Origin: Flavobacterium sp. W4I14
Lineage (GTDB): Bacteria; Bacteroidota; Bacteroidia; Sphingobacteriales; Sphingobacteriaceae
Length of the DNA stretch: 64,000 nt
NCBI GenBank assembly: GCA_030817875.1
Contig: JAUSZU010000001.1
Span: 930,001-994,000, forward strand
Reading direction: 5' to 3'
Below, in pieces: positions 11,201 through 19,840 of this stretch. A model generated the notes under the pieces. It made no database searches. It had not been told where the DNA came from and was given only the letters and a program-made list of their open reading frames with translations. Numbering within the stretch: position 1 is the first letter of the stretch; the number at the start of each line of letters is the position of its first letter. The position numbers and the translations under genes were made by a program.

Positions 11201-11288
11201 CTCCATTTTGTGCATTGGCAGTAGTGATACCCATGGCTAAAACAGCAGGGAACAGGATGGTACGCAATAATACTTTGTATATTTTCAT
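8223..11288 (-). CDS. LamG-domain GH127-type beta-L-arabinofuranosidase (DUF1680), exported
   Basis: 1021 residues with signal peptide (MKIYKVLLRTILFPAVLAMGITTANAQ). Residues about 35-255 form a concanavalin A/LamG-like fold (ARYIFNGDAKDWSRN, FRIYRVPLSAGQIAGIY). From about 380 to the end it matches the GH127/DUF1680 alpha/alpha barrel plus beta-sandwiches (LRGHATGHYLSAIAQAYAGTG, YTLHKILAGLIDVYE, FVKINGKEQ). The zinc/cysteine active site known from HypBA1 appears conserved: Glu750 and Cys752 in NETCATYN, and Cys820-Cys821 in FTCCNGT, with Glu729 a likely further ligand. The enzyme would release beta-L-arabinofuranose. It is divergent to the GH43 gene. A related DUF1680 family such as GH146 cannot be separated by eye. 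The accessory LamG domain may bind the polysaccharide. Confidence 0.88.
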   Translation of the reverse strand: MKIYKVLLRTILFPAVLAMGITTANAQNGDQILDGIGETGMSARYIFNGDAKDWSRNNFHAKFQGEGVKFINDSRFGKVLSLSGDNNSFITIPGEALTDIESLSISGWIYLRSKQPGQRFFDFGKDVTKHFFAAPVGTNAQDGFQTLITAKENNKNGAVSPALELNKWIYITIVMDIPSKSIVTYVNSKPVAEVKHISLELATVFDQQSGVKNLLYIGKSLVPGDPYLNAMIHDFRIYRVPLSAGQIAGIYRNAQRGTQESAVNVGKREDDLPKFPSGTPQLYNTYLAHVSDIQVETEVGNLPRLPSYVPGTYQNKMKGPKVRVLWPSPTDNSGVLKPGSYSVTGRVAGTAFQPKAFVTVKALKKSAAPALKLEPFALNRVSLQSDIHGHATKFIENRDKFIKTLAKTDPNSFLYMFRHAFGQKQPEGAKPLGVWDSEDTKLRGHATGHYLSAIAQAYAGTGYDKALQANFSKKMEYMINTLYELSQLSGKPKNSDSTAVSDPGAVPHGPGKSDYDSDLSASGIRTDYWNWGKGFISAYPPDQFIMLENGAKYGGQKNQVWAPYYTLHKILAGLIDVYEVSGNKKSLKIATNMSDWVYTRLSQLPQETLIRMWNTYIAGEYGGMNDVMARLYQITNDPKYLKTAQLFDNIKVFFGDTAHSHGLAKNVDIFRGLHANQHIPQIVGSIEMYRVSNKPEYYNIADNFWHKMVDDYMYSIGGVAGARNPANAECFIAQPATLYENGFSEGGQNETCATYNMLKLTGDLFLFDQRAELMDYYERGLYNHILASVAENSPANTYHVPLRPGSVKQFGNADMTGFTCCNGTAIESSTKLQNSIYFKSKDNQALYVNLYIPSTLKWTERQITVEQSTNFPKEDHTRLTIKGSGKFDLHVRVPGWATKGFFVKINGKEQKFQAVPGSYLKISRSWKNGDIVDLKMPFQFHLDPVMDQQNIASLFYGPILLAAQEPEARKEWRMVTLNAQDIGKSIKGDPQSLQFSIDDVVFKPFYETYGRHSVYLDVTLK

Positions 11289-11622
11289 GTTTAAATCATT
11301 TTCAATAAGCCCTTCTTATCTGTTTATGCTAAGATATTTTATGCTAAGATCTTTTGGTAAGCTTAAATAAATTTAAAGAATATTGAATAAACAATCCTTA
11401 AAATTCATCGATAAAACTATGAAGAAGCCCTGTGTTTTTATGCTTCTTTTTTATCTGATAGCTACTAGATTTTAACAAGTACCTTGCCGACAACAAAGAT
11501 TGGGGTGGTTAAAATACTAATGTTATGCATCAATATACAACGGAAATCTAGATTACGCTTCGTTTATATTTACATCCTCATCCATCAAGTTTGGTTTTTA
11601 GGTCGGGGTATCAACATTAACT
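11289..11622. other. Divergent promoter region between GH127 and GH43 genes
   Basis: 334 bp, AT-rich, holding the promoters of both glycosidase genes. Apart from the 13-bp direct repeat at 11323-11350, nothing coding is seen. Confidence 0.6.
11323..11350. repeat. Two 13-bp direct repeats in divergent promoter region
   Basis: TTTATGCTAAGAT occurs at 11323-11335 and again at 11338-11350 (15-bp period), starting 35 bp upstream of the GH127-gene start. They may be a regulator half-site pair for the divergent glycosidase genes; no regulator is identified. Confidence 0.55.
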
Positions 11623-14600
11623 ATGAAAAACATTTATCTAAACCTCTTCATTCTTTTTCTCCTATGCTGTTTTTTCCAACCTGTAAATGGGCAATCTCAG
11701 CATTTGGCCAAGGGGCAGGGCAATCCTGTTATACCAGGTTATTTTGCAGATCCAACGGTGAAAAAATTTGGCGATACTTATTATATTTATGCAACAACCG
11801 ATGGCAATGGAGGTGGGTTCGGACCATCGCAGGTATGGACTTCAAAAGATTTTGTGAACTGGACCATGCAGGATATGAACTGGCCAACAACCCATCATTA
11901 CTGGGCGCCGGATGCAACACAGGGCCCTGATGGAAAATATTATCTATACTACTGTCAGCCCGTTGAGATCTTCGGTGCATCTTCAGCAACGCCGGTTGGC
12001 CCATGGACATCGCTTTTAGCACCTGGAAAACCAATAGTTTCAAATTTTATGGTGCCCAAGGTGATTACACTTGATGGGCAGACATTTAAAGATGACGACG
12101 GTAAGTATTATATGTATTGGGGTACATGGGGCATTTATCCGGGCCATGGTTGCGGTGTTGGCTTATTGAATAACGACATGAAGTCGTTTTCAAAACTTGC
12201 GCAGATCCCGAATACCGATGCAAAAGACTTTTTCGAGGCTCCATTTGTATTTAAAAGAAAGGGAATCTACTATCTTACCTATTCATCCGGCTATTGCGAA
12301 GATGGAACTTATAGGGTACAGTATGCTACTGCAAGCAATCCAATGGGACCTTTTAAGTATGGCCCAGACAATCCTATCCTCGCCACAAATGGAGATGGAA
12401 CGGTGCACGGACCAGGGCATCAATCTGTTCTACAGCAGGGAGATGATTTTTACCTGGTTTATCACCGGCATAATAACCCACACAATGACGGTGGCTATCA
12501 GAGGCAGGTAGCGGCAGATAAAATGATCTTTGATGAGAAAGGAAACATACTGAAGCTGGTACCTACGCATTCCGGAATCAGCTATTTGGCAAAAAATGCG
12601 AATCCGCATCCAAATCTTGCGCTGGGCAAAGCTGCCATGGCCTCTTCAAGTTATGATCAGGATTTTAAACCGGAATTTGCATTCGATGATAATAACGGGA
12701 CTTTATGGAAAGCCAAAAACAATATCGGTCCCTCGTGGATCCAAATTGATTTAGGCCGGGTTTATGATGTTAAAAGTGTACATACTCAATTTGAATATGC
12801 TACCTGGTATTATCAATACAAAATCGAATATTCGCTCAATGGCAAAATATGGAAACCATACATTGATAGGAGTAAAAATACCCAACGTGGCAGTCCGATG
12901 ATCGATTTTGGAAACGTTAAGGCCAGATATCTGCGGACAACAATTTTACGGACAGAATATCCGGGCTTAAATAAGGCAATATGGAACATTAAGGTTTTCG
13001 ACAATGCGGAATATAATCCAGTGATGAATACCAGCATCAAAAAATGGGAATCTTTGCAACGTTTTGAACCGAAGGGACTGTTGGTTGATCTGAACTTTGA
13101 TCACCTTCGTGTAGGATCAATAGCAGCCCATGTTCAAAATAATGGAAAATTGGCAGGTGTGTTTTCTGCTAACGGAACAAATAAGCCGGTTACTTCAATG
13201 ATAGGTGGAAAGAAAGCTTTGGTTTTTTCTGGCACCGAGCGCCTATTATCATCCGTTCGTGCGCCTTCATCTATGCTGGGGAACAGCAGTTATAGCGTGA
13301 GTATGTGGGTGCTGAACCCAGAGATTAATAAAGAAGAAACCATCATTTCATGGACAGGAAGGGGCGGGGTTGATTTAAGTAATGCTGCAATAGGTTATGG
13401 GAATAGTAAAGGTGCAGGCGCTGCCACCCATTTGGGATGGGCAGATTTAGGATACAGGAATTTACCCAAAGCAAATGAGTGGCATCTGATTACCATGGTT
13501 TTTGATGGAACAATGGAACGTATATATGTTGATGGAAAATTGGATAGGGCAGAAAGAAGGATGCTTTTTGTGAATAAACTTACCAGGTTTCTTGTTGGCG
13601 GAAATGATGATGGAACTTCAGGGTTTTCTGGTGCGCTGGCCGCTTTGAAAATTTATGATGTTCCATTATCCGAAACAGAGATTAAAGCAGCTTATACAAA
13701 AGGCATAACTAACCATACGGTTTTGTACGCAGATACAAAAAACCTTGAATATGGGGATTTAGCAAACTGGCCCAACAATGGGGCAGCCTTGGGAGAACTG
13801 ACGTGCAAGGGGAACGTGGAAGTTGCCGATATTAATGGAAAAACAGCTGCTGTATTGGCCAATGGTAGTAAAATCATTATGAGCGGTAACATTAAAAAAG
13901 AGGTCGATTTTTCAAAATCATTTAGTGCTGTTTTTTCTCTTTTGCCTGCTGTTGGTTCAAAAACAGATCTGTTTTTTGGTAAAGGAAATAAAGCCGTAAG
14001 GATAGTGGGTAGTGGAAAATGGCAACAGGTAATCTGTTCTTTTTCTCAGGGCAAGTTCCAGGTGTTTATCAACGGTAAACCGGCCGCTTATGCACTGGTC
14101 CGTAATAATCAAAGCGATCAGCGCATTCTGGTCGAATCTTCTGGCAGAGCACCAGATGCCACGACTGCAATATCTTCAATTTCAATATATAATTATAGCT
14201 TTGATTATAGTGCTTGCTTAAAAGAATTTAATTTTTGGAAACAAAATTTAGGCAATGGCAGTTTAAAAGCGTCATTTGCCTCAAAACCATCAGCAGTTAC
14301 ACCAAATATGGTTTATATGGTTGCAGATAAACCTAAACTGCCCGGCAGTGACCTCGAATATCTTTTTAAAAATGACAAAGATAAAGGGCATGCAAAATGG
14401 TTGCCGTCATCAGATTATATTGATTTTTCGGTCTTTCCGCAAAGCAGTTACAATTATAGTGTGAAAATCAGGGATAATTTTGGAAATGTTACGCAAACAT
14501 CTCTTCCCTTTGCTGTTAGAACAGATTCTTCACAATTTGTGATCAGAAAACAGCAAGGGGAAGCCCAGTCGGTGCCGGCAGCAAATGATGGTTTAACAGG

Positions 14601-15162
14601 AACTTCCTGGGATGGCTTGTTGGGAAATGCAGATACCGTTACACAACAATCGGGTATCCTAAAGATGGTTTCGCACAATACATTTTGGGATGGATCGGAG
14701 GCAACAGGACCTTTTGCCTACAACAATGTGGAGGGTGATTTTATCGCCGAGGTAATGCTTTCAGATATGCTGGGACTCAGGGAGAAGAAAGCCTATGGTG
14801 CGAATGAGGCAGGTATAATGGTTAAAGCTTTAACAAATGGAAAAATGCTTTTACAAAACGGCATTATGCCGGGCTGGGGCGTTGGAAATATTATTACCGA
14901 CCTCGGTAACGGCGGCAGAAGGCAGACGAACAACCTCTCTGGATGGGCTTTTTACAGGCATCTGCAGATACAGCGGACAGGAAATACATTTTTTATGCGT
15001 GGTAGCAGTGATGGAAAGGCTTGGGTAGATCTTCCTGGCAGTCCGGTAAAAAGAGATGATTTTAGAAGTAGCGGCTTACAGGTTGGTGTTTACCATGCTA
15101 CCTATGGTGATGTTTCTGGTGATGCATCTTTTAGCGGTTTCAAGATTATCCAAAAGAAATAG
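11623..15162 (+). CDS. Multidomain GH43 glycosidase with F5/8-C (CBM32-like) and LamG domains, exported
   Basis: 1179 residues; signal peptide MKNIYLNLFILFLLCCFFQPVNGQ. Residues about 33-320 are a five-bladed GH43 propeller: Asp43 (FADPT) is the expected general base, Asp97 (WAPDATQ) the pKa modulator, Glu205 (FFEAPF) the general acid. Next, about 330-465, a discoidin/F5-8C galactose-binding-like domain (ALGKAAMASSSYDQDF, WIQIDLGRVYDVKSV), then LamG/concanavalin-type repeats (about 480-720 and 735-900), and a C-terminal beta-sandwich (about 1000-1179, FSGFKIIQKK) resembling DUF1349-like lectin folds. GH43 members act on arabinofuranosides or xylosides; with the GH127 and GH2 neighbours, alpha-L-arabinofuranosidase or exo-galactanase activity is plausible. 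The start is supported by the signal peptide. Confidence 0.88.
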   Translation: MKNIYLNLFILFLLCCFFQPVNGQSQHLAKGQGNPVIPGYFADPTVKKFGDTYYIYATTDGNGGGFGPSQVWTSKDFVNWTMQDMNWPTTHHYWAPDATQGPDGKYYLYYCQPVEIFGASSATPVGPWTSLLAPGKPIVSNFMVPKVITLDGQTFKDDDGKYYMYWGTWGIYPGHGCGVGLLNNDMKSFSKLAQIPNTDAKDFFEAPFVFKRKGIYYLTYSSGYCEDGTYRVQYATASNPMGPFKYGPDNPILATNGDGTVHGPGHQSVLQQGDDFYLVYHRHNNPHNDGGYQRQVAADKMIFDEKGNILKLVPTHSGISYLAKNANPHPNLALGKAAMASSSYDQDFKPEFAFDDNNGTLWKAKNNIGPSWIQIDLGRVYDVKSVHTQFEYATWYYQYKIEYSLNGKIWKPYIDRSKNTQRGSPMIDFGNVKARYLRTTILRTEYPGLNKAIWNIKVFDNAEYNPVMNTSIKKWESLQRFEPKGLLVDLNFDHLRVGSIAAHVQNNGKLAGVFSANGTNKPVTSMIGGKKALVFSGTERLLSSVRAPSSMLGNSSYSVSMWVLNPEINKEETIISWTGRGGVDLSNAAIGYGNSKGAGAATHLGWADLGYRNLPKANEWHLITMVFDGTMERIYVDGKLDRAERRMLFVNKLTRFLVGGNDDGTSGFSGALAALKIYDVPLSETEIKAAYTKGITNHTVLYADTKNLEYGDLANWPNNGAALGELTCKGNVEVADINGKTAAVLANGSKIIMSGNIKKEVDFSKSFSAVFSLLPAVGSKTDLFFGKGNKAVRIVGSGKWQQVICSFSQGKFQVFINGKPAAYALVRNNQSDQRILVESSGRAPDATTAISSISIYNYSFDYSACLKEFNFWKQNLGNGSLKASFASKPSAVTPNMVYMVADKPKLPGSDLEYLFKNDKDKGHAKWLPSSDYIDFSVFPQSSYNYSVKIRDNFGNVTQTSLPFAVRTDSSQFVIRKQQGEAQSVPAANDGLTGTSWDGLLGNADTVTQQSGILKMVSHNTFWDGSEATGPFAYNNVEGDFIAEVMLSDMLGLREKKAYGANEAGIMVKALTNGKMLLQNGIMPGWGVGNIITDLGNGGRRQTNNLSGWAFYRHLQIQRTGNTFFMRGSSDGKAWVDLPGSPVKRDDFRSSGLQVGVYHATYGDVSGDASFSGFKIIQKK

Positions 15163-15306
15163 CATGCACATCAATGCGTTGGTGTAACGTTTTGCATTTG
15201 TATGTCAGTTTTAATATTGATTTTTGTTTGGATATAAATGATGATACAGCCATCAAAGCTTAGGGAGCAGGATAAATCTATCCCTGTAATAGAACAGATG
15301 AAGATA

Positions 15307-16446
15307 TTAGTTTGGGAGGCTTTGGCTGGCAATAGGCGCACGGAATATAAAACAAGTTTTGTGATCGTCTGATGTCACAGTCAGCGTTCCATTGTGACTC
15401 TTTGCGATCTCTGAAGCAATATATAATCCCAGTCCAAGACCGTTCTGACTTGATTGTACGCCTTCTCTATAGAATGGGTGGAAAATATGTGCCATTGCCT
15501 TCTCAGGGATTGGGCTGCCGTTATTGGAGACAGAAACCTCCCAAAAGTTGTTTTTTACCAATGCTTTGAACACAATAGGTGTTTCAGTCGAACCATGGGT
15601 AATAGCATTCGCAAGCAGGTTGGATATTAACTGAGACATCCGTGAGGGATCACATTCTACAGTTTTACCGATTTCAAAATCTGATTCAATCTGTCTATCA
15701 GGCCATGCAACCTTTAATTCATCGCTTATCTGATTGAGCAGCTCTTCAAGATTAACAATAACGGGGTTTACGGGAATGCCTCCACCTAAACGGCCACGTG
15801 CAAAATCCATGATGTTGTTGATCATCTCATACATTCTTTTGGAGCCCGACTGTATGATGTTGACAAGCCTTTCTCCGCGTTCATCGATTCCGGTTCTTTT
15901 GAGGAGTTGAGCTGCGCTCATAATTCCACTTAGCGGGTTACGCAGGTCATGCCCCAGTACCGCAATGAACTGTTCCCTAATCTTGGCGTTTTTCTGTTCA
16001 ATGTTTAGCTTATCCTCAGCGAGTTGTTTTGCAATCTGGAGATTTTCTTCATACAGTCTCCGGTCTGAGGCCTTAAACAATGTAAACCTCATGAAAAGAG
16101 GTTGATTGTTATCTCCTTTTCTTTCATAGCCGTTAATGTAAACTGGCATTTTTCCATGACCCGAATTGGCAAGTTCTACAGCTACTTCATCAAAATACCC
16201 TTGCATCCGCAACAATGGCCAAAGGTGAGTCTCAAAATAAATCTTGCCACCAACGGCTAAAAGATCAGAAAAACGTTTGCCATGAAATTGATCGGGCGTA
16301 CTGTTTAACCATTGAGCTGTGCGACTGTTTACGCGGACAATTTTTCCTTCCCCATCAGTAATCACAAATCCGCATAACGCGGTTTCAAAAAAATCGTCAA
16401 AATCTTTTGCCAATGGTGATAAATCGGGGAACAGCTTATGATCCAT
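15307..16446 (-). CDS. Cytosolic PAS-domain sensor histidine kinase, overlapping the upstream hydrolase gene
   Basis: 379 residues if translation starts at ATG 16446 (MDHKLFPDLS), which overlaps the upstream hydrolase stop by 11 bp; an in-frame upstream ATG at 16488 is less likely. A PAS domain covers about 15-130 (FFETALCGFVITDGEGKIVRVN), followed by a short coiled linker (YEENLQIAKQLAEDKLNIEQ), the HisKA box with phospho-acceptor His166 (AVLGHDLRNPLSG), and a HATPase domain with N box (SNLLANAITHGS) and G box (NGLGLGLYIA). No transmembrane segment, so it senses a cytosolic ligand. It is translationally coupled to an RsbQ-like hydrolase; in Bacillus RsbQ works with the PAS protein RsbP, so the hydrolase product may be the signal for this PAS domain (inference). 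Confidence 0.92.
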   Translation of the reverse strand: MDHKLFPDLSPLAKDFDDFFETALCGFVITDGEGKIVRVNSRTAQWLNSTPDQFHGKRFSDLLAVGGKIYFETHLWPLLRMQGYFDEVAVELANSGHGKMPVYINGYERKGDNNQPLFMRFTLFKASDRRLYEENLQIAKQLAEDKLNIEQKNAKIREQFIAVLGHDLRNPLSGIMSAAQLLKRTGIDERGERLVNIIQSGSKRMYEMINNIMDFARGRLGGGIPVNPVIVNLEELLNQISDELKVAWPDRQIESDFEIGKTVECDPSRMSQLISNLLANAITHGSTETPIVFKALVKNNFWEVSVSNNGSPIPEKAMAHIFHPFYREGVQSSQNGLGLGLYIASEIAKSHNGTLTVTSDDHKTCFIFRAPIASQSLPN

Positions 16447-17233
16447 GGAGATAGCTATTGATGGCAGCAATGGTTTCTTCGGGAGCACTTAAGTTCGGGC
16501 AATGGCCTGTAGCATTCATGATAACAAGTTTGCTGTGCGGCATATGCTCATGCATATAATGGCCCACTTCCACAGGTGCGATTATGTCATTACTGCATTG
16601 AAGAATCAGTGAAGGTACCTTTGCGTGCTGGAGTATATCTCGCTTATCGGTTAAAAAAGTAGTTCGGGCAAAATGTTTGGCAATTTCGGGGTCTGTTTTA
16701 CAGAAGCTATTAGATAATTCATCTCTAAGCTCCTTTCTATCCGGATTGCCCATGATAACCGGAGCCATGGCCATAGACCAGCCAAGGTGATTGTTGTCCA
16801 AGGATTCGAGTAATTCTTCGATTTCTGCTTTGTTAAAGCCACCAATATAATCATCCTGATTGATATAAGATGGAGAGGGGCTGATTAGAATGAGGTATTT
16901 GAAAAGTTCAGGGGCAATTCCTGCTGCAATAAGTCCCATGACTGCGCTCACCGAATGCCCGACGAAAACCATATCTTTAACCCCCAGCGTGTTTGCAATC
17001 TCTATAATATCATTTGCGTAGCCGTCAAGACTGTTGTATTTCTTATAAGAATAAGCAGAAAGATCTGAGCTGCCGGCACCAACATGATCAAATAATACGA
17101 TCTTGTATTCAGCCTCGAAAGCAGGATAAACAAAACGCCACATGTTCTGATCACAGCCAAAACCGTGGGCGAACATCATCACTTTTTCTCCAGCTCCTTT
17201 GATTATTACGTTATTTCTCTCAATTACATTCAT
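16436..17233 (-). CDS. RsbQ/KAI2-like alpha/beta hydrolase
   Basis: 265 residues, no signal peptide. It has the alpha/beta-hydrolase fold of the RsbQ/KAI2/D14 group: oxyanion HGFGCDQNMW, nucleophile elbow GHSVSA (Ser94), QCSNDIIAP (Asp216) and GHCPNLSAP (His244). Length and spacing of the triad closely match what I recall of Bacillus RsbQ. RsbQ is needed for energy-stress signalling through the PAS phosphatase RsbP, and plant homologues hydrolyse butenolide hormones and act as receptors. Here the gene overlaps a PAS histidine kinase gene by 11 bp, so the two are probably co-expressed in near-equal amounts. The substrate is unknown. Confidence 0.9.
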   Translation of the reverse strand: MNVIERNNVIIKGAGEKVMMFAHGFGCDQNMWRFVYPAFEAEYKIVLFDHVGAGSSDLSAYSYKKYNSLDGYANDIIEIANTLGVKDMVFVGHSVSAVMGLIAAGIAPELFKYLILISPSPSYINQDDYIGGFNKAEIEELLESLDNNHLGWSMAMAPVIMGNPDRKELRDELSNSFCKTDPEIAKHFARTTFLTDKRDILQHAKVPSLILQCSNDIIAPVEVGHYMHEHMPHSKLVIMNATGHCPNLSAPEETIAAINSYLHGS

Positions 17234-17510
17234 ATCTCGATTGTCTGTAAAGATAATACTTTTTAAAACTGAATACTATGTTTTGTTATTGCATGATATC
17301 ACTTGCACCGTTGCTATTCATATTGCGAACGACAAAGATGTTTTTACGGAATGTATCCGGTTGTATCTTTTCATTTATAAGAAGTTTCTTTATAACTGTG
17401 CAATTCGCTGCAGAATTGAATGTTGGTATTTCCGAAGTATCAAAATATCTTTATTTAAATCAAATAATGTGCATATAACTGCACCCTATTATACATTTAA
17501 TGGCGCTGGT

Positions 17511-19067
17511 TTAAAAATCATCTCGTTGCAAGGTTGGTTTTTCTTCCAACCATTTCAACCCTTCCTCAGCCTGGGTGAAAAATACAATTTCAGAATGCTT
17601 ATCCTCATTTTCAACGCTCTTCTGTGCCGATAGCTGGCTAAATGCACTCTCTGATAATATCCAGGCGAAAAATTTTAAGCCGGCCAGTTCCATTAGCGGC
17701 AACCAGATATTAGCTGCCCAGTCTGATGCTTCTGACCACGTTCCAGGGACCAGGCGGTTATCATTGAAAACCTTGCTCCGGTAGTTTTCCTTTAAATATT
17801 CTATCATAAGGGAACCTCCGCGTTTGACGGTATTCATGTCCTGGTATCCTGTCCATTCCACATACATGATATCGCTACCTACCGGACAGTTTATGATTAT
17901 ATGTGTGTCCCTGTAATAGCTTTTGGTGCGAATATCCGGATCTATCGAACCGCTGCTGATCAAAGGCAATTTGAAGGAAAATACTGAACCTTCGCCAAAC
18001 TTACTCTCTATCCAGAAACTTCCCCCATGACGTTTTATTATATCAGCGGAAATATAAAGGCCAAGCCCAAGCCCATTAAAACGCGTAGAAGAATTGTCGG
18101 CCCTATAGTATCGTTCGAATAACTGCTTAAGGTGTTTAGACTTTATTCCAATGCCATAATCTTTGACCGATGTGATGATGTTCCCATCAATTATCCGGGA
18201 GTTGATTTCAATTGTTTTGGCATCAGGAGAATATTTAACTGCATTGGAAACAAAATTATGGACTACCTGCTCCAACCTGAACTGGTCACCGGTAAAGTTA
18301 ATATCGTTTTCGTTTTCCAATAACAACTGGTGGGAAGGATACATTTGACGCATTTCCGCTACTACATCAGTAAGCATATCCGAGAAATTGAATGGTTTAG
18401 AGTCAAAGATCATTTTTCCAGCGTTGATCTTGCTTACGTCCAGTAAATCGGCAATCAGTTTTTCCAGGCGGTTTAGCTGACCGGCCGAGCGTTCAACATA
18501 GGTTTTTATTTTTCCCTCACCGACCATTCTCAAGAGCAGCTGGTGAAAACCCTTGCTAGTCGTTAGCGGGGTTTTTAGTTCGTGACTGGCTATAGAGATA
18601 AACTCATCTTTTCTGGCTTCGCTGGTTTTCTGTGAGTGGATATTTGTATTGGTTCCCACCCAGATATCTGATTTACCTTCCTGTCTGACCAGTCTGGCGA
18701 TCGCTAGATGCCAGTAATAATTGCCATCAGAAAAAAGAAGACGGAATTCGGTTGTATATTCCTGCCCGGTTTTAAGTGATGCTTCCCAGGAGTTGATGCT
18801 TGTTGCTAAATCATCTTTGTGCACAAATGCCTTCCATCCGTAAGCTAAAATCGTTTCTTGGTCGCGACCGAAATCCCGGCAAACAGTATCATTCACATAA
18901 TTGATTTCTCCGGATGTATCTGCAGTCCAGATCTGTTGTGGGATCGCATTGAGCAATAATGTTGATGTAGGTTGGTCCAGATCAGTCTCCGAATCCCGGT
19001 TTTCTGTGCTAGGCCTTTTGTTTGAGCCCTCTCGATTTGCTTTGCTGTTTTGCGGATTCATGTTCAA
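17511..19067 (-). CDS. PAS histidine kinase with C-terminal SpoIIAA/STAS-like domain
   Basis: 518 residues, cytosolic. Disordered N-terminus (1-35), PAS/PAC (about 36-148, IPQQIWTADTSGEINYVN), HisKA with His162 (SIASHELKTPLTT), HATPase (about 255-370; N box HNFVSNAVKYS, G boxes DYGIGI and NGLGLGLYIS). Unusually it continues with about 130 residues, roughly 388-512, that look like the SpoIIAA-like/STAS family: a beta strand THIIINCPVG, then MYVEWTGYQD, DNRLVPGTWSEASDWAANIWLPLMELAGLKFF and a closing helix with EEGLKWLEE. Stand-alone proteins of this kind are common in Bacteroidota; fusion to a kinase suggests a regulatory output or partner switch. No adjacent response regulator on the same strand. 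Confidence 0.9.
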   Translation of the reverse strand: MNMNPQNSKANREGSNKRPSTENRDSETDLDQPTSTLLLNAIPQQIWTADTSGEINYVNDTVCRDFGRDQETILAYGWKAFVHKDDLATSINSWEASLKTGQEYTTEFRLLFSDGNYYWHLAIARLVRQEGKSDIWVGTNTNIHSQKTSEARKDEFISIASHELKTPLTTSKGFHQLLLRMVGEGKIKTYVERSAGQLNRLEKLIADLLDVSKINAGKMIFDSKPFNFSDMLTDVVAEMRQMYPSHQLLLENENDINFTGDQFRLEQVVHNFVSNAVKYSPDAKTIEINSRIIDGNIITSVKDYGIGIKSKHLKQLFERYYRADNSSTRFNGLGLGLYISADIIKRHGGSFWIESKFGEGSVFSFKLPLISSGSIDPDIRTKSYYRDTHIIINCPVGSDIMYVEWTGYQDMNTVKRGGSLMIEYLKENYRSKVFNDNRLVPGTWSEASDWAANIWLPLMELAGLKFFAWILSESAFSQLSAQKSVENEDKHSEIVFFTQAEEGLKWLEEKPTLQRDDF

Positions 19068-19840
19068 ATTGTAAGGTTACCATTTGCTGACGGATGACCA
19101 GACCCTAATTTCAATATAATTTTTGGCTAAGGTACCAGAAACCAAACCAGACAAGCAAAAAAAAGTTTTTGTCAGGCTTTAATTATTGGATATTTGCTTG
19201 TTTAAGGTACTGCAGGACCTTAAAAATCTTGCCCAGTAGAGACATGAGGTTACAGAGAGAAAAAACTGCGCAAAATAAACAGGAGACTGTTTTGGGAAAT
19301 AAAGCCGCTGCTATGAATCAGTGGCTTTTTCGCGTTTACAAGATTTAACCTGCTTTTGCTGTTTTTGTGCAGTGGTCTGGCTATCCGCCAAAGTTTTTGC
19401 CGTTACGTCGATACGGCAAATATCAAATCAGCGATTGAGATCGATGTTTATCCCAAACTGAACAGTTATCCCTAAGACTCAGGATGCAAATATGGAAACA
19501 TGTCCCTCTTGTAGGCGGTACTTTCCAGCTTTTTCGCTGAGTTAAGTGTTTGCACGTGCCGGTAAAGTCGCGACATAACTTTTACAAGGCCAAATATTTT
19601 GGTACTCGATTTTTTAATTTTTCCACAGGGGATCCATTCGGCATTTATTGCGTTCAAGAGGTTTTCATTCTTCCAACTATAAGCGTAATAAATGGTCACA
19701 GAACTGCCGAATGTGTACTCAAAATTGACATAATTAATGGGTTTATGGTGATTTCAAAACAATTTGGACAAGATTTGTATTTCAATGTTGTCAGCAAACA
19801 ACAGTCAGTTAACGTGTAACGATATGAATCAAGAGACGGA
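19068..19840. other. Divergent intergenic region
   Basis: 773 bp between the minus-strand kinase and the plus-strand PAS-AraC gene. It holds the orphan hairpin at 19300-19330. Short open frames at 19472-19699 (minus) and 19550-19819 (plus) have no recognisable motif and are not called. Confidence 0.5.
19300..19330 (+). terminator. Terminator-like hairpin without an assigned gene
   Basis: Nine-bp stem (AAAGCCGCT with AGTGGCTTT, one G-T pair) and a T5 tract on the plus strand at 19326-19330. No plus-strand gene ends just upstream, so it may be a leftover of a lost gene. Confidence 0.4.

Noticed and set aside
19472..19819. Two overlapping small frames in the 19.1-19.8 kb gap
   Set aside because: Neither has recognisable protein features; they are shadows of each other.
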